DNA of 64,000 nt from Streptomyces roseoverticillatus (lineage in GTDB: Bacteria; Actinomycetota; Actinomycetes; Streptomycetales; Streptomycetaceae). The notes under the pieces were generated by a model. The model searched no databases. It worked only from the letters and a program-made list of their open reading frames with translations, and had not been told where the DNA came from. This document shows positions 1 to 10,518 of the stretch, piece by piece (positions within the stretch are counted from its first letter, which is position 1; each line of letters begins with the position of its first letter). The position numbers and the translations under genes were made by a program. Location of the stretch: positions 62,001 to 126,000 of the forward strand of contig NZ_JOFL01000009.1 of NCBI RefSeq assembly GCF_000719265.1, written 5' to 3'.

Positions 1-127
1 CGGCGATTTATCGATATTGCCGGGTCCGGCCGCGGTCCGCTGGTAACGATTCCGATTCGGATCGATTGAGCGGCCCCCCGCGTGGGGATGGCGCCGTGCC
101 CGCTCCTTAAGATCACGTTCACAGCAA

Positions 128-187
128 CGTGCAACGGGGGGCCGCGGCGACGTGTCAACGGCTGCGAGCGACAGCGTGCAACGGGGG
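128..187. repeat. Short direct repeat upstream of the surface-protein gene
   Basis: The 13-base string CGTGCAACGGGGG occurs at 128-140 and again at 175-187, a 47-base period, inside the 253-base region ahead of the first gene. The region otherwise holds no convincing ORF. It could be a regulator-binding pair or a chance duplication. I recognise no named operator. Confidence 0.35.
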
Positions 188-253
188 CTTCTGAGTCTTG
201 AGTTCGGTGGCGAGGCGCGCCGACTTGTTCTGCGTTCGCCCGGAAGGAAGTCG

Positions 254-1744
254 ATGATTTCTGTCAGGAGGCGGGGATCCGCCCGCCTTGCCGCAGCCTG
301 CCTGGCAGCGGGACTCGCCGCGGTGGGCACGATAGCCGTGGCGGGCCCCGCCGCCGCGGACGACGCGCCGCAGAACCCGGGGGGCGTCACCGCCACGCTC
401 GGCGGCCTCACCGCCGGCTCGGGCGTCGTGGTGCACGACCGGCGCCGGACGGCCGAGATCCCGGCGGGTCTGTTCGAGATGAAGGTCGACGGCGGCGGCT
501 CGCTGCAGACGTACTGCGTCGACATCCTCACCAACACCGTGGACGGCGCCCGCTACCGCGAGGTCGGCGCGGCCGAGTCGTCCCTGCACGCCAACAAGGA
601 CGCGGGGAAGATCCGCTGGATCCTGCAGCACTCCTACCCGCAGGTGAACGACCTCGCGGCGCTCGCCAAGGACGCCGGCTCGGGCCCGCTCGACGCGAAC
701 ACCGCCGCCGCCGGCACCCAGGTCGCCATCTGGCGGTATTCGGACGCCGCCAAGGTCGACGCCAAGGACCCCGCGGCCGCCAAGCTCGCCGACTACCTCT
801 ACAAGTCCGCGAAGGACGTCGAGGAGCCCGAGGCGTCGCTGACCCTGAGCCCGTCGGCGCTCTCCGGCAAGCCGGGCCGCAAGCTCGGCCCGGTCACGGT
901 GCGGACCACGGCGAGCAGTGTGACCCTCACCCCTTCGGGTGACGCCGTGGCCAGGGGCGTGAAGATCGTCGACAAGGACGGCAAGCCGGTCGCCGCCACC
1001 GGCAACGGCGGCGAGTTCTACGTGGACGTCCCGGCGGGCGCCCCCGACGGCTCCATGTCGCTGAAGGCCTCGGGCGCCGCCAAGGTCCCCGTCGGCCGGG
1101 TCTTCGCCGGCGACCACACCACCACCCAGACGCAGATCCTGGCCGGCTCCAGCGAGAGCACCGTCTCCGCGGGCGCCACCGCGCACTGGACGGCCAAGGG
1201 GGCGGCCCCGGCCCTGTCCGCCCGCAAGAACTGCGCCAAGGGCGGCGTCGACGTCACCGCCGACAATCAGGGCGACGCCCCCTTCACCTACGAGCTGGCC
1301 GGCCGAACGCACACCGTCGCCCCCGGCCGCTCCGAGACCACGCTGGTGAAGGTCGGCGAGGACCGCGCCTACCGGTTCACGATCACCGGTCCGGGCGGGC
1401 TGTCCAGGACCTTCTCCGGGATCATGGACTGCGCGACCTTCGCCGCCACGGCGGCCGCGCCCCCCGCGGAGGGTGCCGCAGGCTCCGGCCACGAGGACGG
1501 CGCGGGCTCCGGCGCCGCTGCCGCCGGGGACGGCGGCACCAAGGCCACCCTGGCCTCCCGCATGAGCCCGGCGTCGACGGGCGGCGGCACCGGCAAGGCG
1601 GCCGTCAGGGCCGACGGGGACCTCGCCGCGACCGGCGGCAGCAACACCACCCCCACGATCGCCGGGATAGCGATCGCCCTGATCGTCGCCGGCAGCGGCG
1701 CGGTCTACCTGCTGCGCAGGGAGCGCGCGTCCGCCGGGGAGTGA
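254..1744 (+). CDS. Thioester-domain (TQXA) cell-surface protein with LAXTG sortase signal
   Basis: A secreted, cell-wall-anchored protein of 496 aa. Residues 1-36 form a signal peptide (basic start, Ala-rich core, cleavage near AAADD). Residues about 45-170 form a thioester/TQXA domain: Cys88 in the YCVD motif and Gln156 in TQVAIW are the pair expected to make the internal Cys-Gln thioester used for covalent surface attachment. Ig-like segments follow, then a Gly/Ala-rich stalk. The end carries the sortase motif LAATG (457-461), a membrane helix and a basic tail, typical of class E sortase substrates in Streptomyces. The ATG at 254 has the ribosome site GGAAGGAAG and begins a normal signal peptide; the GTG at 152 would add 34 residues ahead of it. 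No sortase gene is visible in the window. Confidence 0.85.
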   Translation: MISVRRRGSARLAAACLAAGLAAVGTIAVAGPAAADDAPQNPGGVTATLGGLTAGSGVVVHDRRRTAEIPAGLFEMKVDGGGSLQTYCVDILTNTVDGARYREVGAAESSLHANKDAGKIRWILQHSYPQVNDLAALAKDAGSGPLDANTAAAGTQVAIWRYSDAAKVDAKDPAAAKLADYLYKSAKDVEEPEASLTLSPSALSGKPGRKLGPVTVRTTASSVTLTPSGDAVARGVKIVDKDGKPVAATGNGGEFYVDVPAGAPDGSMSLKASGAAKVPVGRVFAGDHTTTQTQILAGSSESTVSAGATAHWTAKGAAPALSARKNCAKGGVDVTADNQGDAPFTYELAGRTHTVAPGRSETTLVKVGEDRAYRFTITGPGGLSRTFSGIMDCATFAATAAAPPAEGAAGSGHEDGAGSGAAAAGDGGTKATLASRMSPASTGGGTGKAAVRADGDLAATGGSNTTPTIAGIAIALIVAGSGAVYLLRRERASAGE

Positions 1745-1982
1745 TCCGCCGGGGAGTGACCCACCGGGCCCCGGCGTGCGGGCCGCAGGGCGGGGCCCGG
1801 CGCCCCGCCCCGGGCGCCCGGAGGGCCGGAAAGCCCTCCGGCGGCCGCCCTCCGGCGGCCCGTGAGCGGGCCGCGCCCGAATCGGGTTTCCGCCCCGGGC
1901 GTCCGGTGCGGCAAGATGGGTGTATCTGCCCTCACGCGGCGGAGCCGCACATTGGCCCTTCTCGATTGCCGGACGGTTTCTC

Positions 1983-3647
<1,665 letters not shown>

Positions 3648-3649
3648 TC

Positions 3650-4081
3650 GTGGCGCGTCACCTCTACTCCTGCCCCCTGCGCTGGTCCGACATGGACGCC
3701 TTCGGCCATGTCAACAACGCGGTGTTCATCCGCTACCTCGAAGAGGCGCGGATCGACTTCATGTTCCGGCTGGCGCCGGGGGAGGGGAGCGAGTCGTTCC
3801 AGGGCGGGTCCGTCGTGGCCCGGCACGAGATCGACTACCTGCGCCCCCTGGTCCACCGGCACGCGCCGGTGACCGTGGAGACCTGGGTGACCAAGGTGGG
3901 TGCCGCGTCCCTGACCGTCGCCTACGAGGTCAAGGACGAGGACCACGTGTACGTGCGGGCCAGCACCGTCGTCGTCCCGTTCGACTTCGAGGCGGGCCGG
4001 CCGCGCCGGATCACCGACGAGGAGCGCATGTTCCTGGAGGAGTTCCGGGACGGCGCCGCGGAGGAGGCCGTCGCCGCATGA
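3650..4081 (+). CDS. Acyl-CoA thioesterase, YbgC/FadM-like hot-dog fold
   Basis: A 143-aa single-domain hot-dog thioesterase of the 4-hydroxybenzoyl-CoA thioesterase family, predicted to hydrolyse acyl-CoA esters in the cytoplasm. The motif RWSDMDAFGHVNNAVF near residues 11-26 holds the family catalytic Asp and the helix-start HVNN. Length fits a stand-alone YbgC-type enzyme. The GTG start lies 2 bases after the ettA stop and the stop overlaps the next start as ATGA, so the gene sits inside a translationally coupled ettA operon. The substrate cannot be told from sequence. Confidence 0.85.
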   Translation: MARHLYSCPLRWSDMDAFGHVNNAVFIRYLEEARIDFMFRLAPGEGSESFQGGSVVARHEIDYLRPLVHRHAPVTVETWVTKVGAASLTVAYEVKDEDHVYVRASTVVVPFDFEAGRPRRITDEERMFLEEFRDGAAEEAVAA

Positions 4082-4839
4082 CGGGGCTCCAGCCTCCGCC
4101 CGGGCACCGGCTGCGGTTCGCCGGCGCCCGGGAGGCGGCCGACCTGGCCGCCTTCCTGGCCCGGCTGATCCACTACGACCGGGCCGCCGTCGTCCGGCTG
4201 CAGGCCGGCGACGGCGTCCTCGGCGTCTTCGGCCGCCCGCCGTCCTTCGAGGTCCTCGCGGTGCGCACGGCCCGGCTGGCCCGCGGCGGGACGTTCGACG
4301 TCACCGTCTCGGCCGGGCAGCTCGCCGACGCGCTGGACGCGGCGCCCGCCGAGCCCTCCGGCGAGCTGGAGATCACCGTCCCCGACGCCGTCACCGGCCC
4401 GCCCTGGGCCGGTGTGCTGCCGCCCCGCGGCGGCTGGCAGCGCGTGCCGGGGCTGCCCGGCCAGGAGGCCCTGCGGGGTGCGGTCGGGGCGGCGGTCGCG
4501 GAGTTCCGCGCCCGCGACGAGGCACTGCCCGAGCACCGGCGCACGCGGGTCGAGCGCGACCGCATCGGCCGCGAGATCTGGTCCCGCACGCTCGGTGACA
4601 CCGAGCTGCCGCTGCGCGCGGTGCACGCGGCGCAGTCCCTGGGTTTCCTGCGGCCCGCCCGGGCCGCGGTAGCCGCTCCGGCGCGCGGCAGCGCGGGCAC
4701 GGCCACGGGCACGGCGCTCGCGCCGGAAGAGCCCGTGGCGCTGTTCGCGGCGTCCGGGTGGCTGCGCCTGAGCACGCCGTACGGCTCAGTCGCCGTACGG
4801 ACAGGCGGGCTCCCGGGGCTGACGGTCACCCCTGCCTGA
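4078..4839 (+). CDS. Unrecognised actinobacterial protein in the ettA operon
   Basis: A 253-aa protein I cannot assign. It has no signal peptide, membrane helix or known catalytic motif. It is rich in Ala, Arg and Gly, with a well-conserved-looking N-terminal half (FLARLIHYDRAAVVRL) and a segment RRTRVERDRIGREIW near 158-172. The C-terminal 40 residues resume an ordered pattern after an Ala/Gly-rich linker. The start overlaps the thioesterase stop by 4 bases (ATGA), so translation is probably coupled. Position suggests a link to the thioesterase or EttA, but function is unknown. Confidence 0.7.
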   Translation: MTGLQPPPGHRLRFAGAREAADLAAFLARLIHYDRAAVVRLQAGDGVLGVFGRPPSFEVLAVRTARLARGGTFDVTVSAGQLADALDAAPAEPSGELEITVPDAVTGPPWAGVLPPRGGWQRVPGLPGQEALRGAVGAAVAEFRARDEALPEHRRTRVERDRIGREIWSRTLGDTELPLRAVHAAQSLGFLRPARAAVAAPARGSAGTATGTALAPEEPVALFAASGWLRLSTPYGSVAVRTGGLPGLTVTPA

Positions 4840-4850
4840 GCGGGGCTTAT

Positions 4851-4919
4851 CCGGGGGCTTCGCCCCCTGGCCCCCCTATCGCGCTGACGCGCTCGTCCTC
4901 AATCGCCGGACAGGCTGAT
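4851..4919. terminator. Terminator hairpin plus Streptomyces-type intergenic repeat between convergent genes
   Basis: GGGGGC-TTC-GCCCCC at 4853-4867 forms a tight hairpin after the + strand operon. It is followed at about 4898-4919 by CTCAATCGCCGGACAGGCT, a short element also present in inverted form at 55641-55656. This element is common downstream of Streptomyces genes and probably serves as a bidirectional terminator here, since glbO ends on the other strand at 4920. Confidence 0.6.
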
Positions 4920-5321
4920 TTATGAGCTGGTGTTCACCATCGACGCCGCCGCGTACGTCAGGTAGTTCCACAGCTGCTGCTCCAGCTCCGGAGCGAGCTT
5001 GAGCTCGTCCACCGCGTCCCGCATGTGCCGCAGCCACGCGTCGTGCGCGGCCCGGTCCACGGTGAAGGGCGCGTGGCGCATCCGCAGCCGCGGGTGGCCC
5101 CGGTTCTCGCTGTAGGTCCGCGGCCCGCCCCAGTACTGCATGAGGAAGAGCACCAGGCGCTCCTCGGCCGGGCCGAGGTCCTCCTCCGGGTACATCGGCC
5201 GCAGCAGCGGGTCGGCGGCCACGCCCTCGTAGAAGCGGCGGACCAGGCGCCGGAAGGTCTCCTCGCCGCCGACCTGCTCGTAGAAGGTCTGCTCCTGAAG
5301 GGTGCCGCGCGGAATCTCCAT
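4920..5321 (-). CDS. glbO: Group II truncated haemoglobin (trHbO)
   Basis: A 133-aa 2/2 globin of the O type, a haem protein proposed to bind O2/NO and protect respiration or the membrane. The sequence shows the FYEQVGGEETF N-terminal helix, Tyr31 at B10, the MQYWGGP segment (60-67), proximal His83 in RMRHAPF, and Trp96, all typical of group II globins. Length is normal. Two start codons abut, GTG at 5324 and ATG at 5321. I took the ATG because GGAAGG lies directly against the GTG but 3 bases from the ATG. The gene is divergent from the methyltransferase-like gene. Confidence 0.92.
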   Translation of the reverse strand: MEIPRGTLQEQTFYEQVGGEETFRRLVRRFYEGVAADPLLRPMYPEEDLGPAEERLVLFLMQYWGGPRTYSENRGHPRLRMRHAPFTVDRAAHDAWLRHMRDAVDELKLAPELEQQLWNYLTYAAASMVNTSS

Positions 5322-5546
5322 CACCCTTCCATGGTCTCAGACGGACCGGCCGAGGACCGCAGGTCTAGGACCAGCCCGCGGTTCCGGTGGCCGCGCGTTC
5401 CGCCGGAGCCTCGCCGCCGTGGCCGGGCGCCGTACCGGCGGGCCTTTCCTTCCGCGGCGGCGCCGGTGCACCACGGCGCGGGCCGGTGCCGCCGGACCTC
5501 CTTGCGCCACGGCGCAATGACCGTCACCGTGGCGCACAGTGGAGGC

Positions 5547-6557
5547 ATGGGCGGTACGCACCTGAAGGGGGACGCCGAGCTCTCCTCCGCGCTGCGGGCC
5601 GAGCTCGTCGAAGGGCTGCGGGCGGCCGGTGAGCTCACCGATCCCCGGTGGCTGCGCGCCTTCGCCGACGTGCCCCGGGAGCTGTTCGTGCCCGCCTACT
5701 ACGTCGGAGTCGTCGGCGGCTACCAGCGCTTCTCCGGCGACGACCCCGACCCCCTGCGCCACGAGAGCTGGCTGGTCGGCGCCTACGCGGACGAGCCGCT
5801 CGCCACCCACGTCCGGGACGGGGAGCTGATCTCCTCCAGCAGCCAGCCCTCCCTGATGGCGAAGATGCTCGCCGCCCTGAACGTCCAGGACGGCCACACC
5901 GTGCTGGAGATCGGCACGGGCACCGGCTACAACGCGGCGCTGCTCGCCCACCGCCTCGGCGACGCCGGGGTCACCACCGTCGACCTCGACCCGGAGATCA
6001 CCGGACCCGCCCGCGCCCGCCTCGCCGAGGCCGGCTTCCACCCGGAGGTCGTCACGGGCGACGGCGCGTTCGGCTGCCCGTGGCGCGCCCCCTTCGACCG
6101 GATCCTGGCCACCTGCGCGATCACCAGGGTGCCGCCGGCCTGGCTCGCCCAGACCCGCCCCGACGGCCTGGTCCTCGCCCCGCTCGCCACCGGCCTGATC
6201 GCCCTGCGGGTCAGGGACGCCACCCACGCCGAGGGCCGCTTCCTGCGCACCCCCGCCTACTTCGTCCCGCTGCGCGGCGCCGCCCCCGCGCCCGTGCCGC
6301 GCGTACGTGGCCTGCCCTTCCGGCTGCTGCAGAGCGACCGCTTCCGCTTCCTGCTGGCGCTGACCGCGGGCGTGCTGGATCCGGGCGACGCCCACCAGCT
6401 GTGGCGCGGCCTGGGCCGCCCGGGCCGCGAGCGCTACGGCGTCTCCGTCGCGGGCGACGCCCAGTGGGCCTGGCTCGACCACCCGGACGGGCCGTACCGG
6501 TGGCCGCTGGGCGCCGCGGGCCCGCGCGGGGCGGGCGTCAGCCCCGGCGCAGCGTGA
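5547..6557 (+). CDS. Protein-L-isoaspartate O-methyltransferase family protein (extended)
   Basis: A 336-aa SAM-dependent methyltransferase of the PCMT family. The SAM loop VLEIGTGTGYNAALL lies near residues 117-131, preceded by the family region ISSSSQPSLMAKML. The C-terminal half beyond about 200 is longer than in classical Pcm (about 210 aa), as in actinobacterial methyltransferases of this family that act on other substrates. Repair of isoaspartate is therefore only one possibility. Start choice is uncertain: ATG 5547 has GGAGG one base away and CACAGT (5535-5540) six bases upstream, which would suit a leaderless mRNA; ATG 5517 is the alternative. The 3' end overlaps the convergent FHA gene by 20 bases. 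Confidence 0.8.
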   Translation: MGGTHLKGDAELSSALRAELVEGLRAAGELTDPRWLRAFADVPRELFVPAYYVGVVGGYQRFSGDDPDPLRHESWLVGAYADEPLATHVRDGELISSSSQPSLMAKMLAALNVQDGHTVLEIGTGTGYNAALLAHRLGDAGVTTVDLDPEITGPARARLAEAGFHPEVVTGDGAFGCPWRAPFDRILATCAITRVPPAWLAQTRPDGLVLAPLATGLIALRVRDATHAEGRFLRTPAYFVPLRGAAPAPVPRVRGLPFRLLQSDRFRFLLALTAGVLDPGDAHQLWRGLGRPGRERYGVSVAGDAQWAWLDHPDGPYRWPLGAAGPRGAGVSPGAA

Positions 6558-7659
6558 TCGTCGTCCACGCCCCCACGTGCACCCGGTCGCCGTCCTGCAG
6601 CGGCACCGGCACGTAGGGCTGGATCGGCGTCTCCGAGCCGTTGATCGTCGTGCCGTTGGTGGAGTCCTGGTCGACGACCGCCCAGGTGCCGTCCGGCTGC
6701 TGGACGAACATCGCGTGCTGGTGCGAGACGCCCGGGTCCTCCGGCGGGCGCGACAGGTCGATGTCCGGGGACTCGCCGGTGCTGTGCCGCTTCCGGCCGA
6801 CCGTGACCTGCGGGCCGCTCAGCTGCAGCTGCAGCTCGGGGGAGTACGCGGGGAGGTTGAGCCCGGAGGCCTCGGGGCCGCTGCGGTTCATCATCGCCGT
6901 GAAGTACTCGCGGTCGGGCGCCACGACGGCCGTCCACGCGGCCGGCGCCTGCTGCTGCGCGCCCTGCTGGCCCGGCACGCCGCCCGTCGCCCCGTGCTCG
7001 TAGCCGTACGGCGGCGCGGGCTGCGCCGGGGGCGTGCTCGGCGGCGGCAGCATCCAGTCGCCGCCGGGGCCGTCGGCGTAGGACGGCGATTCGCTGTACG
7101 GGGACTCCGCGTAGGGGGAGTCCCCGTATGCCGGGTCCGCGTACGGCGAGGCCGGGTGCGTCTCCGGAGTGAGCGGCTCGGCGGGGCGGTTGATCCGCGA
7201 CGGGCGCGAGCCGTAGTACTCGTACGACTGCGGCGGCTGGGTGTGCTGCGGCGGGGGCGGCGGCGCCGACTGCAGCCCCTGCGGCGGGGGCGGCCCGAAG
7301 CCTGCGGTACCCGTCCGCGTCAGGAAGTTGTAGCGGCACTCCTCGCAGAAGGGCGCCTGCGCCTCGCGTGGCGTACGGCAGTGCGGGCACAGCTCCGCCT
7401 GCACGGTCGTGTCCCCCGTGTGCTCGGGCTGCGCGCTCCCGGTGTGCGGTCCGTAGCCGTAGCCGGGGGCGCCCTGCGGGCCGCTCGGGGGCGGCAGCGG
7501 CGCGCCCGTTGGCGGGGCGGGGGGCGGCGGCGGGACGGCCCCGCCGGCTCCCGGAGCACCGGAGGGGACGGGCCGGTCGGGCGCCCCCGACATGCGGTGG
7601 CCGCACACCTCGCACCAGTCCTCGGCCGTCGACTGGTGGCCGTTCGGGCAGGTCGGCAT
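6538..7659 (-). CDS. Zinc-ribbon and FHA-domain protein, last gene of the pknG locus
   Basis: A 373-aa cytoplasmic phosphothreonine-binding protein. Residues 1-25 form a zinc ribbon (Cys4, His8, Cys16, Cys19) and residues 91-108 a second (Cys91, Cys94, Cys105, Cys108). They are separated by a Pro/Gly-rich linker and followed by a low-complexity tract with repeated SPYA/SPYS units. The C-terminal FHA domain covers about 285-373 with GRKRHS, SHQHA and NGTTING motifs that contact phosphothreonine. A DTT motif at 83-85 sits just before the second ribbon, recalling the ETT phospho-acceptor of mycobacterial GarA. ATG 7659 has AGGGGG upstream and begins the first ribbon. It follows the VWA gene by 67 bases and is probably a reader or target of PknG phosphorylation. 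Confidence 0.85.
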   Translation of the reverse strand: MPTCPNGHQSTAEDWCEVCGHRMSGAPDRPVPSGAPGAGGAVPPPPPAPPTGAPLPPPSGPQGAPGYGYGPHTGSAQPEHTGDTTVQAELCPHCRTPREAQAPFCEECRYNFLTRTGTAGFGPPPPQGLQSAPPPPPQHTQPPQSYEYYGSRPSRINRPAEPLTPETHPASPYADPAYGDSPYAESPYSESPSYADGPGGDWMLPPPSTPPAQPAPPYGYEHGATGGVPGQQGAQQQAPAAWTAVVAPDREYFTAMMNRSGPEASGLNLPAYSPELQLQLSGPQVTVGRKRHSTGESPDIDLSRPPEDPGVSHQHAMFVQQPDGTWAVVDQDSTNGTTINGSETPIQPYVPVPLQDGDRVHVGAWTTITLRRG

Positions 7660-7726
7660 GTCGGTTGATCCCCCTCGTGTGCCGTTCGTTGCGGTCGTCA
7701 CCGGTACGCGTTCCCCGCGCCCGGTG

Positions 7727-9097
7727 CTACTTCTTCACCCGTACGGTTTTCGTCGAGCGCGTTTCGAGGGTCATCTGCGCCTCCGCGGTGACCGTCGCCT
7801 TCAGCCGCACAGTACCCGTCGCGGCATCCACCACGTCCACCACCTTGGCGAGGAGTTTGGCCGTGTCCTCGTTGCCGGAGCGGTTCGCCAGCTGGACGGC
7901 GCGGCCGAGCTTGGCCGTCGCGCCGTCCAGGTCGCCGGAGCGGCGCAGGTCCAGGCCCTCCTGGATGTACCGGGCGAGCTCGGCCTGGCCGGTGTAGTGG
8001 GCGACCTGCGCGTTGATGGAGGTCGACGCGGACAGGTCGTCCGTCCAGACCGCCCGCACCAGGCCCTGGGCGAGCACGCGCGGTGAGGACCCGTCAGGCG
8101 TGGGCAGCACCAGCGAGACCCGGGCGGCGAGCATCTCCTCGCCCACCGCGGCGGCGGGCACCCGGACGCACAGGTGGTAGTCGCGCGACTCGTCGCCCCA
8201 GGAGCCGGTGGGGTAGTCGCCGATGCGCGGGCCCGCGTCGACGCGCCGCTCGGTGAGCGTCTCCAGCGCGGGCGCCACCTGCTTGAGGAACTTCACCTCG
8301 GCGCCCTGCGGCGTCCACAGGCGCAGGGCGACGTCCGCGACCTCCTTGCCCATCGCGGTCTCCATCATCCGCGTGAAGTCGGCGGCGAGCCCGGCCGGGT
8401 CGGCGACGATGTCGGCGGTGCCCAGCAGCGCCGAGGCGATCGCGGTGACCTCCTTGACCTCCCAGTCGGTGCCCACGCCGCGCGCGTCGCAGGTGAACCG
8501 GCCCGCGCAGTGTTCCAGGGAGGCGCGCAGCGCGTCGGGCTCCTCGTGCTCGTTGCGGCCGTCGGTGAGCAGGATGCCGTGGCGCATCGGCGCCTCGGAC
8601 GTTTCCAGCAACTGGTCGGCCAGGCGCAGCCAGGTGCCGATCGCCGTGCCGCCGCCCGGAGTCAGCTTGCGCAAGGCCTCCTTGGCCTGCTGCCGGGTGG
8701 TGGCGTCGGCCAGGGCGAGCCGCCCGCCGCCGGGATAGGCCTCCTTCGCCTGGTGGGTGCCGGCCACGACGGCGAAGGCCACGCCGTCGCGCAGGGTGTC
8801 GATGGCGGCGGCGGTGGCGGCGCGGGCGTTGCGCATCTTGGTCGGCGGGTAGTCCATCGAGCCCGAGCAGTCGACCATGACGACCACGGCCGCGTCCGGC
8901 CCCGCGGGCTGCGGGCCGTACGAGGACGGGGACTGGTGGGGCACGACCGGGACGAGGGGCGTCGTCGCCGTGGTCCCTCCGCCCGTGGCGGTGACGGTGA
9001 CGATCGCGTCGACCTCGCGCCCGCCCTCGGGCAGATGGGTGTTCTGGTACACGTCGACCGCGAACCGGTGCCCGCCGCTCTTGGAGAAATTGGCCAT
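7727..9097 (-). CDS. von Willebrand factor A domain protein of the pknG locus
   Basis: A 456-aa cytoplasmic protein. A short beta-rich N-terminal part (1-65) precedes a VWA domain (about 68-260) with an intact MIDAS motif Asp76-Cys-Ser78-Gly-Ser80, a GGGTAIGTW threonine loop and LTDGRNEH. The C-terminal third is beta-rich with one helical repeat-like stretch (ELARYIQEGLDLRRSGDLD). MIDAS domains bind a metal and a partner acidic residue, so this is likely a scaffold or adaptor. The start at 9097 has GAGGAG upstream. It sits between the PP2C phosphatase (107-base gap) and the FHA gene. Function within PknG signalling is inferred from position only. Confidence 0.85.
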   Translation of the reverse strand: MANFSKSGGHRFAVDVYQNTHLPEGGREVDAIVTVTATGGGTTATTPLVPVVPHQSPSSYGPQPAGPDAAVVVMVDCSGSMDYPPTKMRNARAATAAAIDTLRDGVAFAVVAGTHQAKEAYPGGGRLALADATTRQQAKEALRKLTPGGGTAIGTWLRLADQLLETSEAPMRHGILLTDGRNEHEEPDALRASLEHCAGRFTCDARGVGTDWEVKEVTAIASALLGTADIVADPAGLAADFTRMMETAMGKEVADVALRLWTPQGAEVKFLKQVAPALETLTERRVDAGPRIGDYPTGSWGDESRDYHLCVRVPAAAVGEEMLAARVSLVLPTPDGSSPRVLAQGLVRAVWTDDLSASTSINAQVAHYTGQAELARYIQEGLDLRRSGDLDGATAKLGRAVQLANRSGNEDTAKLLAKVVDVVDAATGTVRLKATVTAEAQMTLETRSTKTVRVKK

Positions 9098-9204
9098 CTG
9101 ATCCGCTCCTCGGTACTCCGTCCGTGCCGGGGCACGAGGGGGCGGGCCGGCGCGCGGTGCCGCGCGGGCACCGGCGTCGCATCCCCCCTGCGACAGCCCC
9201 GGCC

Positions 9205-10515
9205 TCAGGCCGATCCTGCCCCCTCGGGCGCCAGGGGGAACGGCAGTACGGCCACTGTTACGTTGTCGTGGCCCCCTCCGTCCAGGGCGTGGGCCAGCAG
9301 TTGCCGGGCGCACTCCAGCGGCCGGGTCCGGGCGTCGGGCGGGGTGACCTCGGCCATCAGCTCGGCGGACTCGGCGTAGTTCCACAGCCCGTCCGTGCAG
9401 ACGATCACCACGCCCTTGCGGTCGGGGTGGAAGGACGCGGTGTGCGGCTCGACCTCGTAGGCGTCCGCGCCCAGCCAGCCGGTGATGGCGTGGGCCCGCT
9501 CGTCCGCGTACGCCTCGGCCTCCGTCAGCAGGCCCGCCGCGACCATCTGGGCGGCCCAGGAGTCGTCCTCGGTGAGCCGGGCGGGCTGGGTGGAACGGTC
9601 CTCCGGCACCCAGTAGGCGCGGCTGTCGCCGACCCAGCCGACGGTGAGCAGGTCGCCCGCGACGACGGCCGTCACGATCGTGCAGGCCGGGGCGTTCTCG
9701 TGGCGGTGCGGGTCGTGCTCCAGCGGCCCGCGCGCGGGCGCGGCCAGCGAGTTGACGGCCTCAGCCGCCCGCATGATGGCGTCGTGGGTGGCCTCCCGTG
9801 GGTCCTCGCCCTGCGGCAGGGCCGTGACCAGCAGCTCCCGCGCGGCCGCGCAGGCCGCCGCCGACGCCTCGTCGGGGCGGGTCGCGGACGACACGCCGTC
9901 ACTGACGACGGCGACGGTGGCCGGGGCCCCGTCGGCGAGGGCGATGGCGGACACGGCGTACGCGTCCTCGTTCCGGTGGTGGCGCAGTCCGCGGTCGCTG
10001 ACCGCCGCGACGCCTGGCAACTCGTGCTCCATGTGATCCCGTTCGCGCGGCTGTGCATGCCCGCAGTGTTCGCAGTACCCGTCCTTGTCGATCATGCCGG
10101 ATCGGCACGCCCCGCAGCTCCGCCCGGTCCCGCCCGCGCCCGGGCGGACGGCGCCCGGCCCGGGCGGCGCCCCGGGGGCCGCGTGGCCGGCCTGCGGAGG
10201 GACCCCCAGCACAGCGCCGGTGCGCGGGTCGGGCGCGCCGGGCCCGGCCGAGGCGTCGGCGCCCGGCGGCCACGCGGGCCGGTGCGGGCCGTCGCCCGGG
10301 GGCGCGGGAGGCACGAGGGGAGCCCGCGCGGCCGCACGGGCGCCGGGGTCGGGCAGCGCGAGCCGGTAGTCGGCCGGGCCCTCGTCGAGGAGGGCCGGCG
10401 ACGGCACCGCCGACAGGTCGGCGCCGCAGCCGCCGCAGAAGTTGTCGGCCGGGTCCAGCGGCTCGCGGCAGGCGGGGCACGCCGTCAGCTGTGAGGGGCG
10501 CGGCACTTGCGACAT
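9205..10515 (-). CDS. PP2C-family serine/threonine protein phosphatase with N-terminal zinc ribbons
   Basis: A 436-aa metal-dependent phosphatase. An N-terminal zinc ribbon (Cys13, Cys16, Cys27, Cys30) is followed by a Pro/Ala-rich linker, a second Cys4 ribbon near 133-155 (SCGAC...CEHCGH) and a PP2C catalytic domain from about 165 to 430. Catalytic motifs are present in order: SDRGLRHHRNEDA, VSDGVSSAT, GWVGDSRAYW, CTDGLWNY and GGHDNVTVAV, which supply the metal-binding Asp residues. The start lies 3 bases after the pknG stop, so kinase and phosphatase are almost certainly cotranslated. It is the natural candidate to reverse PknG phosphorylation. The shared ribbon style with PknG and the FHA protein suggests a common assembly. 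Confidence 0.9.
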   Translation of the reverse strand: MSQVPRPSQLTACPACREPLDPADNFCGGCGADLSAVPSPALLDEGPADYRLALPDPGARAAARAPLVPPAPPGDGPHRPAWPPGADASAGPGAPDPRTGAVLGVPPQAGHAAPGAPPGPGAVRPGAGGTGRSCGACRSGMIDKDGYCEHCGHAQPRERDHMEHELPGVAAVSDRGLRHHRNEDAYAVSAIALADGAPATVAVVSDGVSSATRPDEASAAACAAARELLVTALPQGEDPREATHDAIMRAAEAVNSLAAPARGPLEHDPHRHENAPACTIVTAVVAGDLLTVGWVGDSRAYWVPEDRSTQPARLTEDDSWAAQMVAAGLLTEAEAYADERAHAITGWLGADAYEVEPHTASFHPDRKGVVIVCTDGLWNYAESAELMAEVTPPDARTRPLECARQLLAHALDGGGHDNVTVAVLPFPLAPEGAGSA

Positions 10516-10518
10516 CGA

